From NCBI GenBank assembly GCA_938002965.1, contig CALKZY010000033.1, positions 1 to 49,928 on the forward strand: a stretch of DNA of 49,928 bases. The letters run 5' to 3'. Shown piece by piece: positions 42,381-49,250 of this stretch. A program made the position numbers and the translations under genes. Under the pieces are notes generated by a model that saw nothing but the letters and a program-made list of their open reading frames with translations, did no database searches and had not been told where the DNA came from. Positions within the stretch are counted from its first letter, which is position 1, and each line of letters begins with the position of its first letter. The DNA comes from an uncultured Acidimicrobiales bacterium (GTDB taxonomy: Bacteria; Actinomycetota; Acidimicrobiia; Acidimicrobiales; SZUA-35).

Positions 42381-43574
42381 CTAGGGGAGGATGTCATTGG
42401 CGAGGTCCAGTTGGTCGGGGGTGAAGTCGCCGAAGTTGGAGTTGCTCGGCGAGTCGACCCACGAGGCGGCTACTGCTTCAGCGAAGTCTCCGGCTCCGAC
42501 GCTGAAGTCGTTCAGGCCGTCTCCGGCCCACCAAACCATCGGCATGTCTCGCGCTTCCAACCACTTGATGCGATCATCGTCGTCTACATATGTCACGTCT
42601 AATGCGTGACCGATCTCGTGGGCCAGCACCCCGGCTACGTCCTCTGGGGAGGCATTGACGTCGATGTAGATGGTGATCGACTTGGTCGGCAGGTGAGTCA
42701 TTCCCTTGTAACCGGCGCTGTCGTCTTCGTACTTGACTGTCCAGTCCGAAAGCAAAGACTGCCAGTCGTAGCTGATCATGGCTTCGGCTTGGGCTCCGAT
42801 CTCGGCCAGCTCGGCCCGAGACCGCTGGACCGTGTCGGTCCTAACCGTTATCGACTCGTGGTCGTGGTCGTGGTCGTGGTCGTGATCTCCGAGGGTGTCG
42901 CCCTCAGTGAAAGCTGCGGTCGTCGCTTGGCTTTGAATTGACGGCGTACCAACGGTGTCGCTGCCCAACCCGCTTACGATGACCAACGAGCCGAGCGACA
43001 TCGCAGCCACCAACAATCCGGCGCTTGGGACCAGATAACGCTTGAGGAGAGACTTCGTTCTGCTGTCGACTGAGGGGCTGAGCATCAGCTCTGTGAGACG
43101 ACGCTCGATCAGTTCGATTTCAGCCGTCAGTGAGCCGGACAGTACCGCCAGGTCGGGTTCGCGGAGCGGCACTTTGGTACCCGGGTCCACCTTGCGCAGA
43201 ATGTAGAGAAGGGCCAGGTAGCGCTCGAGAATGTAATCGACCTGGGTGTCGTAGGTTTCGCCGCTCTCGGCCGACGACAGTTCGACCAACTCGTCTCCGA
43301 TGGCCAGCTTCCCGCTGGGGAGGTCGACAACGAGTTTACTCTTGCGCTGGTCCATGGCTTCTTCTTCGATGCGATACAGCGCCGCCAGTTTCTGCATGGT
43401 CGCATCAGCCAGCGGCACCCGCCCTTTCTCCACGATCGACAGGAACTGGGGGGTGAATTCTCCATTCGATCGGAGGGCCAGCTCATCGAGATCGACGCCG
43501 TTCTCGGAACGGCGAGTGTTAAGCAGCGCGCCAAAACGCTGTGTTGGGACCGGGGAAATCACAGTCGAAGCCAT
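42381..43574 (-). CDS. HTH - transmembrane - outer HExxH metallopeptidase fusion (copy B)
   Basis: The 397-residue paralogue of copy A has the same order: helix-turn-helix (residues 12-70, RFGALLNTRRSENGVDLDELALRS, LSIVEKGRVPL), helical segment, membrane helix (179-201), short linker, and a C-terminal peptidase-like domain with AHEIGHALDV (HEIGH 319-323) and FAEAVA (Glu366). The linker holds five His-Asp pairs (230-240), a likely metal-binding tract absent from copy A. The C-terminal 60 residues are almost identical in the two copies (LEARDMPMVWWAGDGLNDFS), suggesting a recent duplication. It diverges from the four-repeat lipoprotein gene. HTH-peptidase fusions of the ImmA type are known, but they are soluble; a membrane helix between the two domains is unusual. 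Confidence 0.75.
   Translation of the reverse strand: MASTVISPVPTQRFGALLNTRRSENGVDLDELALRSNGEFTPQFLSIVEKGRVPLADATMQKLAALYRIEEEAMDQRKSKLVVDLPSGKLAIGDELVELSSAESGETYDTQVDYILERYLALLYILRKVDPGTKVPLREPDLAVLSGSLTAEIELIERRLTELMLSPSVDSRTKSLLKRYLVPSAGLLVAAMSLGSLVIVSGLGSDTVGTPSIQSQATTAAFTEGDTLGDHDHDHDHDHESITVRTDTVQRSRAELAEIGAQAEAMISYDWQSLLSDWTVKYEDDSAGYKGMTHLPTKSITIYIDVNASPEDVAGVLAHEIGHALDVTYVDDDDRIKWLEARDMPMVWWAGDGLNDFSVGAGDFAEAVAASWVDSPSNSNFGDFTPDQLDLANDILP
42855..42887 (-). repeat. 6-bp tandem repeat encoding (His-Asp)5
   Basis: GTGGTC units on the plus strand encode alternating Asp and His in the linker of the copy B peptidase. The tract is in frame and could bind zinc near the peptidase domain. Confidence 0.8.
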
Positions 43575-43740
43575 GTTTTGGTCTTCGGATCAAAGTGGCC
43601 CCCGATTTACGACATGTTTGCCTCTACCGCTGGGTTGATCTTCCCGACTCCTTTGCCGCCCATGTCTAAAGGCCGGGCAATGGATGCCGACTGACATCCA
43701 GACAACCAATCAAACTCCCATCGGGAGGAGTCCAAGAATC

Positions 43741-45291
43741 ATGAACCATTTAGACGACAAGGCATCGGGGCGACGCCTTGGCTGGAGGCGAGGCGCACTG
43801 TTTGCCGCCATGTCTCTGGTTGCCGCCTCCTGTGGGTCTGACACCGACCTAGCTGAACCCGGCGACTCTTTTGCCTTTGATGACACGGGCATCACCGTTG
43901 TATGCGACAAGACCGGTGTCGACATCACCACCAGCGATCATGACATTTCGAATGTGGTGGTGGCCACCAAGAACGGTCAGGAAACGAAGTTCGACAACCT
44001 GTCGGGTAAGACCTACCGAGTGGACATGCGCAATGTGGCCTCCGTGTGGGTGAAGTCGGCCGACAACAAGTCCGGTGACGGACCTGGCTACGGCGAACGT
44101 TTCGAATGTGCTGCCGACGGCGCCGCTGCTGTGCCGGTCGAAGAACCCTCCGGTGGCGATGAGCTGGTAGGCGATGACGCTGGAGCCGATGACGCTGGTG
44201 CCATGGACGATGATGGGGCTAATGGCGCTGACGATAATGTCGCTGACGACGGTGCTGATGGTGGGGCCGCTAACGACGGCGCTGATGGCAACGTGGCCGT
44301 CGGCTACGAGCCGATTGCCTCGCCCAGCGGTATCACCGTTACTTGTGGTGCGGAAGCGATCGATGTGACAACCACTGATCACGACATCTCAAACATCGTG
44401 GTCGCCTTGTGGGATGGAACTCACATCAAGCACGACAACCTGAAGGGCAAGTCGTACACCGTTAATCAGGCTGGAGTTGTCACCGTTTGGGTGAAGTCCG
44501 CCGACAACGACTCCGGCGACGGACCCGGCTACGGCGAGCGCTTCGACTGCGCTAAGACCAAGACCGACATCGACAACGGTGCCATGCAGGCTCCGGCCCC
44601 TGCTCCGGCTGCGGTCGAGGTTGAGGCATCCGATACCGGCATTGCCGTCGCCTGTACCAACAGCTACGTCTATGTGACCACCGATCGCCATGAGATCTCC
44701 AACATTGTTCTCGGCTTCGGCGGTGACGAAACCACCAAGTACGACAACTTGAAGGGCTACGAGTACAAGATCGAGCAGGACGCGGTTGGGACCGTCTGGG
44801 TCAAGTCCGGAAATAACGATTCTGGTGATGGCCCCGGCTACGGCGAGCGCTTCGAGTGCAAGGACGCCGCTGGCGGCGTGCTGATTGATGATGAGGCGGC
44901 TGCTGATGATGGTGACAGCGATGGCGCAGTTAAAGCCAAAGGCAAGAAGAACAATGATGGCGGTGGCAACGACGGCGCCGCTGGGGTCGAGGTTGACCTC
45001 GAGGCTGCCGACAGCGGTATTGCCGTTGCCTGCACCGCCAAGTCCATCTACGTGACGACCACGGCCCATGACATCTCCAACATTGTGGTCGCCATGCAAG
45101 ACGGCACTCACGTGAAGTACGACAACCTGAAGGGCAAGAGCTACACCGTGCCCGAGGCCAATGTCGTGACGGTGTGGGTGAAGTCTGGTGACAACGATTC
45201 TGGTGACGGTCCCGGTTACGGCGAGCGTTTCGACTGCACCGTTCCCGAGGTCGTAGGTGGAGACATCGATGCCGAGTTCGTATCCGGCTGA
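43741..45291 (+). CDS. Lipoprotein with four copies of a beta-rich domain
   Basis: The 516-residue product has a basic n-region (RRLGWRRG), a hydrophobic stretch and a lipobox ending VAASC, so it is anchored outside the membrane. Then come four copies of an approximately 75-residue unit, each with an initial Cys near (V/A)xC and a final Cys in GYGERF(D/E)C. Shared segments are DHDISN(V/I)VVA, K-x-DNLxGK-Y and VWVKSxDNxSGDGPGYGERF. Each unit could be one disulfide-closed beta domain. Acidic Asp/Ala/Gly linkers separate them. GGAGGAG lies about 10 bases before ATG 43741. I recognise no named family. It diverges from the HTH-peptidase pair and may be its substrate or partner (inferred). Confidence 0.8.
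   Translation: MNHLDDKASGRRLGWRRGALFAAMSLVAASCGSDTDLAEPGDSFAFDDTGITVVCDKTGVDITTSDHDISNVVVATKNGQETKFDNLSGKTYRVDMRNVASVWVKSADNKSGDGPGYGERFECAADGAAAVPVEEPSGGDELVGDDAGADDAGAMDDDGANGADDNVADDGADGGAANDGADGNVAVGYEPIASPSGITVTCGAEAIDVTTTDHDISNIVVALWDGTHIKHDNLKGKSYTVNQAGVVTVWVKSADNDSGDGPGYGERFDCAKTKTDIDNGAMQAPAPAPAAVEVEASDTGIAVACTNSYVYVTTDRHEISNIVLGFGGDETTKYDNLKGYEYKIEQDAVGTVWVKSGNNDSGDGPGYGERFECKDAAGGVLIDDEAAADDGDSDGAVKAKGKKNNDGGGNDGAAGVEVDLEAADSGIAVACTAKSIYVTTTAHDISNIVVAMQDGTHVKYDNLKGKSYTVPEANVVTVWVKSGDNDSGDGPGYGERFDCTVPEVVGGDIDAEFVSG
43888..45238 (+). repeat. Four-fold domain repeat within the lipoprotein gene
   Basis: Units run approximately 43888-44109, 44328-44551, 44635-44860 and 45012-45238. 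Copies 2 and 4 are the most alike (both read DGTH(I/V)K and YDNLKGKSYTV-like segments). The pattern indicates stepwise duplication rather than a recent array. Confidence 0.8.
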
Positions 45292-45321
45292 TAGCTGAAC
45301 CCTAGGAACAAAGGGATTGGA

Positions 45322-45357
45322 ACAGTGGCCCGGAAGCTTCGGCTCCCGGGCCACTGT
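45322..45357. terminator. Strong hairpin terminator with a TTCG tetraloop
   Basis: ACAGTGGCCCGG pairs perfectly with CCGGGCCACTGT, and inside it AGC-TTCG-GCT forms the tip, with a single A/C mismatch between. It lies 30 bases after the lipoprotein stop. No T-run follows, as is common for actinobacterial terminators. Confidence 0.75.
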
Positions 45358-45445
45358 CGCGTATCGGTGAATTCGGGAGCGATAACCGGCTCAGAAGCGG
45401 TAACCTTAGTGGCCGGGTCGGTGCCCATCGGCCCGAAAAATGTAC

Positions 45446-45522
45446 GGCGACGTAGCTCAGCTGGTAAGAGTGCTCGACTCATAATCGAGAGGTCGTGGGT
45501 TCAAGTCCCACCGTCGCTACCA
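45446..45522 (+). tRNA. tRNA-Met (CAT), elongator type
   Basis: The cloverleaf is complete: acceptor GGCGACG/CGTCGCT with A73 and an encoded CCA, D arm TAGCTCAGCTGGTAAGAG, anticodon stem CTCGA/TCGAG around loop CTCATAA (anticodon CAT at 45480-45482), and T arm GTGGG-TTCAAGT-CCCAC. GGCGACG and the CTCATAA loop resemble elongator tRNA-Met of other bacteria. A tRNA-Ile with lysidine-modified CAT is an alternative but less likely. The 3' flank contains gene debris, consistent with an integration site. Confidence 0.93.
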
Positions 45523-45526
45523 GTGT

Positions 45527-45542
45527 GATGTCTCGCGACATC
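45527..45542. repeat. Small inverted repeat after the tRNA
   Basis: GATGTC, loop TCGC and GACATC form a 6-bp hairpin just after the tRNA 3' end. It may help tRNA termination or processing; no T-run follows. Confidence 0.35.
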
Positions 45543-45581
45543 GGAATAGTCCGAACCCTCAGGGGTGGGGCATCATAGGCC

Positions 45582-45671
45582 AGCTTCGACAAGGTCTTCA
45601 CCGACGACACGATCGACGTTGTCGACCTCTGCACCCCTCCCGCCTTGCACGAGCCGCAAATCAGGCACATT
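45582..45671 (+). pseudogene. Remnant of a Gfo/Idh/MocA oxidoreductase
   Basis: About 30 codons read FDKVFTDDTIDVVDLCTPPALH, matching the conserved N-terminal segment of Gfo/Idh dehydrogenases (a D-x-VD-x-CTPP-x-x-H type strand and loop). There is no start codon, a stop lies just upstream in frame, and similarity ends after about 30 residues. The rest of the gene is gone. It points to past gene loss or insertion next to the tRNA. Confidence 0.6.
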
Positions 45672-45692
45672 CGCGGCCGCCCGGCCCCAGAC

Positions 45693-46805
45693 CTACTCTT
45701 CGGTTGGAATGTCTGCCACCAGAGATTTCGCCATCTCGATAATGGCAAGTTGGTGCGGCTGAACCTTCTGGCCACCTGCGCCTTCGCAGATGAAGAGGTA
45801 GGGGTCGTCGATCGACGTGCGAATGCCCGACAGCTCCTCAAGAACCGCAAGCCCGATAAACGGCACGTACGCCGAGGCATAGCCGCCCTCATGCGTTAGG
45901 AGGACCTTTCCGCCACAAAGCTCGGACGCCGTGCCCAAAAGCAGTTTGGTCATTTCCCGGAACGTCTCGCTGTAGGCCATCATTCGCCCCAAGGGGTCGA
46001 AGTTGCTTCCGTCGAATCCCGACGGCGCGACCACAAAGTCCGGCTGGAAGCGAGCTAGTGCCGGCAGCACAACCTGTTCATAGGCGGCCAGGTATGCGCC
46101 GTGCCCGGAACCCGGTGGCAATGGCACATTGATATTGGCCCCGGCGCCCCTCCCAGCACCGACGTCAGTGATATGGCCCGAGTCTGGGGGGAAGCAGCTG
46201 TCTTGATGGATGGAAATCGTCAGCACACTCGGGTCGTCATAGAAGATCGCCTGCTGCCCGTTTCCGTGATGCACATCCCAGTCAACTATCGCTACGCGGC
46301 GGACACCTCGGACTTGTTGCAGATGCTTCGTCGCGATGGCCGCGTTGTTGAAGATACAAAAGCCCATTCCCGACTCAGGAATGGCATGGTGCCCGGGTGG
46401 ACGCACCATTGCGTAGGCGGTGTCCACAACACCATCGAGGACGGCATCCGCTGCAACGATGCAACCACCTACCGACATGAGCGCAATCTCGTAGCTGCCA
46501 AGGCCAAACGGGGTCAATCCGCCAGCATCGCCGCCACCTGCGGCGGACGCCTCGGCGATCTGTTCGATGTACGAGGCCGGATGGACGAGGCCGACTTCCT
46601 CCAGGGTCGCAGCCCGAGGAACGAGATGGGTGAGGCGCGAGAGCAATCCGCTCCGCTCCCAAAGATTGATGATCCTTCGCTTTGTCTCCGGGTTTTCGGG
46701 GTGCTCGAACGGCTGGAGCACACGCCCATCAGCAGGGAGAATCCAGCCAGATCCTGTGTCGTGCCATAGGTACTCTTGGGCGAGGACAATTCCGGCCGTA
46801 GGCAT
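45693..46805 (-). CDS. Histone-deacetylase family amidohydrolase
   Basis: The 370-residue product is a class II-like HDAC/acetylpolyamine amidohydrolase. It has RPPGHHA (the catalytic His pair), GFCIFNNAAIA, VDWDVHHGNG (zinc ligands Asp and His), SIHQD, SGFDGSNFDPLG (third zinc ligand) and HEGGY with the transition-state Tyr. It should remove acetyl groups from small amines, sugars or proteins. GAGGAG precedes ATG 46805 by 8 bases. The gene lies downstream of a LuxR regulator on the same strand, with a palindrome (46890-46907) about 85 bases upstream, and an ABC importer nearby may bring in its substrate. Confidence 0.92.
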   Translation of the reverse strand: MPTAGIVLAQEYLWHDTGSGWILPADGRVLQPFEHPENPETKRRIINLWERSGLLSRLTHLVPRAATLEEVGLVHPASYIEQIAEASAAGGGDAGGLTPFGLGSYEIALMSVGGCIVAADAVLDGVVDTAYAMVRPPGHHAIPESGMGFCIFNNAAIATKHLQQVRGVRRVAIVDWDVHHGNGQQAIFYDDPSVLTISIHQDSCFPPDSGHITDVGAGRGAGANINVPLPPGSGHGAYLAAYEQVVLPALARFQPDFVVAPSGFDGSNFDPLGRMMAYSETFREMTKLLLGTASELCGGKVLLTHEGGYASAYVPFIGLAVLEELSGIRTSIDDPYLFICEGAGGQKVQPHQLAIIEMAKSLVADIPTEE

Positions 46806-46889
46806 AGCTCTGACTCCTCAACGATGTTGCTGACAGATCCGTTGGTTTTCGTTTACCAGTTGATCTTTGAGGAAATGAGAACGAAAGTC

Positions 46890-46907
46890 ATCGGTCAGGT
46901 GACCGAT
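46890..46907. promoter_or_regulatory. Palindromic operator upstream of the deacetylase gene
   Basis: ATCGGTCA-GG-TGACCGAT is an 18-bp inverted repeat that overlaps the stop codon of the LuxR gene and lies upstream of the deacetylase start. The same core with only a different centre appears at 49203-49220 between the divergent ABC genes, which supports a shared regulator. Confidence 0.65.
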
Positions 46908-47932
46908 AACGTCCGGCGGTGCCTGCCAACCTCGACGAGAAGTCCACTTTGAGCTGCCAACACCGCTGCGGCAGTCCGGGTTCCTACGCCCATGCGGGTG
47001 AGAATGTGCTCCACGTGACTGGCAACGGTCCGGCGGGCTATTCCAAGCTCCTCGGAGATTTGAGCGTTGGTCAAGCCCGCGGCGACTAAGCGTATTACCT
47101 CGATTTCCCGAGGCGAAAGGAGGGTTTCACCCGCATCACGAATCACGACAACGCCCCTCACGGCTACTCCGTCGAACGAGGTTAATGCGACAACCTGCAT
47201 CTCATAGGCACCGCTATCGGCACCGTCAGAGGGAATTGTGGTGACCGAGGGTTGGAGGGTGCCGAGTCGATCCAGCTGATCGCGTACCAACGATTCATGG
47301 TGCGAGTCATCAGTCTTCGAACCACCTTGCTGCAGCGTCAGCCGGCCGTCGGTGCCGATGACGTATACGGACTCGTTCCGGTCAGCCAGGTGTACCTCCC
47401 GCACAAGATTCGTCAGCGTTGGACCTGCCTGGTTGACAACCTCACGAGCTTCTTCGGTCGCCTCCCCAGGGTCGCAGCAGCTTAGGTTCAGCACGCCGCA
47501 GAGCGATCCGTCGGTTTCCTTCATCAAGAGCGTTATGCCCTCCTTGAATCCGGCGGGTCTCAAGTAGTCGAGCACGGTTACGTTGCTCTGCTCGGGGAGG
47601 TCTTGTTGACGAAGCGTGGTGCCCACTGCGTTGCGCGAATGGGTCATGGCGACGTGCGCCTCCCGTACCCAGTCCCGCGATGAGAAACGATTGACTATCT
47701 CTTCGGAATAACCGTTTGCGTGGATAGCGGTCACGCAGCCGCGGTCGATCCATGCGACATGAGCGGCAACGTAAGGAATGACACGGTGCAGAGTCTGAAC
47801 GACGTGCTGAATTCGATCTCTCGCCGGGGCGCCACTGCTGGCGATTGCAGCCACAGATCCCATTGTGGCTAGAGCGCCCTGTGAGACCCGCATGGCCTTG
47901 GCCGCTCCCCCTGCAGCGATAGTGCTGGACAT
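46895..47932 (-). CDS. LuxR-family transcriptional regulator with GAF-like sensor domain
   Basis: About 345 residues. The C-terminal 60 form a LuxR helix-turn-helix: LLSPREIEVIRLVAAGLTNAQISEELGIARRTVASHVEHILTR. The N-terminal part resembles a GAF domain (IQHVVQTLHRVIPYVAAHVAW, GFKEGITLLMKET, GVLNLSCCDPGEATEEAREVV), a small-molecule-binding fold. No phosphoacceptor domain is present, so a ligand rather than a kinase probably controls it. ATG 47932 is chosen; a longer TTG form (47968) is possible. It lies between the deacetylase and the ABC binding protein, all on the minus strand, and is the natural candidate to bind the two palindromes. Confidence 0.85.
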   Translation of the reverse strand: MSSTIAAGGAAKAMRVSQGALATMGSVAAIASSGAPARDRIQHVVQTLHRVIPYVAAHVAWIDRGCVTAIHANGYSEEIVNRFSSRDWVREAHVAMTHSRNAVGTTLRQQDLPEQSNVTVLDYLRPAGFKEGITLLMKETDGSLCGVLNLSCCDPGEATEEAREVVNQAGPTLTNLVREVHLADRNESVYVIGTDGRLTLQQGGSKTDDSHHESLVRDQLDRLGTLQPSVTTIPSDGADSGAYEMQVVALTSFDGVAVRGVVVIRDAGETLLSPREIEVIRLVAAGLTNAQISEELGIARRTVASHVEHILTRMGVGTRTAAAVLAAQSGLLVEVGRHRRTLSVT

Positions 47933-48038
47933 GGCGCGACTATAGATGATCTCGGATCGGCCGAACAAGCAGTCGCTGCTTCCAACCTACGGCGCCAACT
48001 CACACGGTCGAGAGTCCTTTCGACCCGGTCGGTCCCGT

Positions 48039-49148
48039 CTATTCGGCGTAAGCGCCGAACACACGATCGAACCATTCGCTCGCGCCGTCGACGTCGGCGG
48101 TCGATATAGGTAGGTGTCTTGTTTGAAAGGTTGAACCGTCGCTGTCGCCGTCTATGGCAGCAAGAGAGACCTGAACCACAGCAAAACCAACCGCCTCAAG
48201 GTCAAGTGCGGCTGAGAGGGCATACATGCCGTCAACGCCCCCGTCGGCGGCGATCAACTCAATCGCGGGGAGCTCTCCGTCCACACCGGCGATGAAGACG
48301 TTCGAGGTGTCAAAGCCTTCCGCTTGTTCGAAGGCCGAGTAGGAGCCCAGCGCTGCGCCGTCGACGAGGCCGAGGGCCATGTTGATGTCCGGGTCGACTT
48401 GCAAGAATTGGGTGGTGGCGTCGAGCGATGGTGCCGGGGCAAGCGCACAGTCGGTCTCAAGTGGCGCAACTCCAGTGTGTTCGGTAATGCGTTCGGTTGG
48501 GATGGTGGCCCGAAGTTGAATATTGGGGGGAGCGAAGGAGCAACCGTGCATGATCCACGAGAAGTCCTCGGGTTCGCCTTCGTATTCGTTGTCGTACCAG
48601 TCGATCGCGGCGTCAGCGAGCATCTCGCCCGGGATCTCGTCGGCTAGCAAAATCCGACCATCCGCGTCGGGGTGGTCCCACAGATAGGTCACGAAGGCGA
48701 TACCGGCAGCTTGGGCTGAAGCTATTTGAGCGTCGTAGCCGCCCGGGCACAGGCTCAGTACGACGACTGCGTCGACGGCCGACGCGATCATGTTGTCGAT
48801 GTCGGCTAGTTGCGCTTCACAGTTGCTCGCAGCAGCGCCTTCAACGATGGTGACGTTGAGACGTTCGGCTTCTACGAGCGCCGGTGCCAAGACATTCTGG
48901 TAGATCGGGGCGTCGTCGAGACCGTAGGCGAACCCAATGGTCCTGGCCTCGGGCGCTGGCTCGCTCCCAGATTCGGGCTCATTTTCATTGGCAGGTTCTT
49001 CTTCGTCGACGGGCCCTTCGACTTCATCGCCAGATTCTTCGACGATGTCGGAATCCTGCGCTGCGTCGTCGACGCTCTCGGAGCAGGACACAGCGATCAG
49101 GGTAAACACGGCAAGCAAAGCGACTACTAGCCTCTTAGGCGAGATCAT
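48039..49148 (-). CDS. Sugar-type ABC transporter substrate-binding lipoprotein (RbsB-like)
   Basis: About 369 residues with a lipoprotein signal (KRLVVALLAVFTLIAVSC), an acidic linker, then a type I periplasmic-binding fold: TIGFAYGLDDAPIYQNVLAPALVEAERL, QLADIDNMIASAVDAVVVLS, SAQAAGIAFVTYL, and a C-terminal half with NVFIAGVDGELPAIELI. Such proteins bind ribose, inositol, autoinducer-2 or similar sugars. ATG 49148 follows AAAGGAG by 8 bases, which rules out the longer start. It diverges from the permease gene over 102 bp that carry a long palindrome. Confidence 0.9.
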   Translation of the reverse strand: MISPKRLVVALLAVFTLIAVSCSESVDDAAQDSDIVEESGDEVEGPVDEEEPANENEPESGSEPAPEARTIGFAYGLDDAPIYQNVLAPALVEAERLNVTIVEGAAASNCEAQLADIDNMIASAVDAVVVLSLCPGGYDAQIASAQAAGIAFVTYLWDHPDADGRILLADEIPGEMLADAAIDWYDNEYEGEPEDFSWIMHGCSFAPPNIQLRATIPTERITEHTGVAPLETDCALAPAPSLDATTQFLQVDPDINMALGLVDGAALGSYSAFEQAEGFDTSNVFIAGVDGELPAIELIAADGGVDGMYALSAALDLEAVGFAVVQVSLAAIDGDSDGSTFQTRHLPISTADVDGASEWFDRVFGAYAE

Positions 49149-49198
49149 CGAAAACACTCCTTTGTACGTTGGGCCCATCTTCGACGGCGCCTGCTGTT

Positions 49199-49226
49199 TC
49201 GGCATCGGTCAGATGACCGATGCCGA
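49199..49226. promoter_or_regulatory. Long palindrome between the divergent ABC genes
   Basis: TCGGCATCGGTCA and TGACCGATGCCGA are perfect complementary 13-bp arms around GA. The site lies between the binding-protein and permease genes and contains the ATCGGTCA-N2-TGACCGAT core found upstream of the deacetylase. It ends 9 bases before the permease ribosome site, so binding could block both promoters. Confidence 0.7.
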
Positions 49227-49250
49227 CCTTGGCAAAGGAGGGCAACACTT

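Noticed and set aside
42855..42887. GTGGTC repeats considered as a regulatory or replication-origin repeat
   Set aside because: They are explained by the in-frame His-Asp tract and lie inside a clear coding region.
45325..45528. Open frame spanning the terminator and tRNA
   Set aside because: It covers a strong hairpin and a complete tRNA, so it is not a gene.
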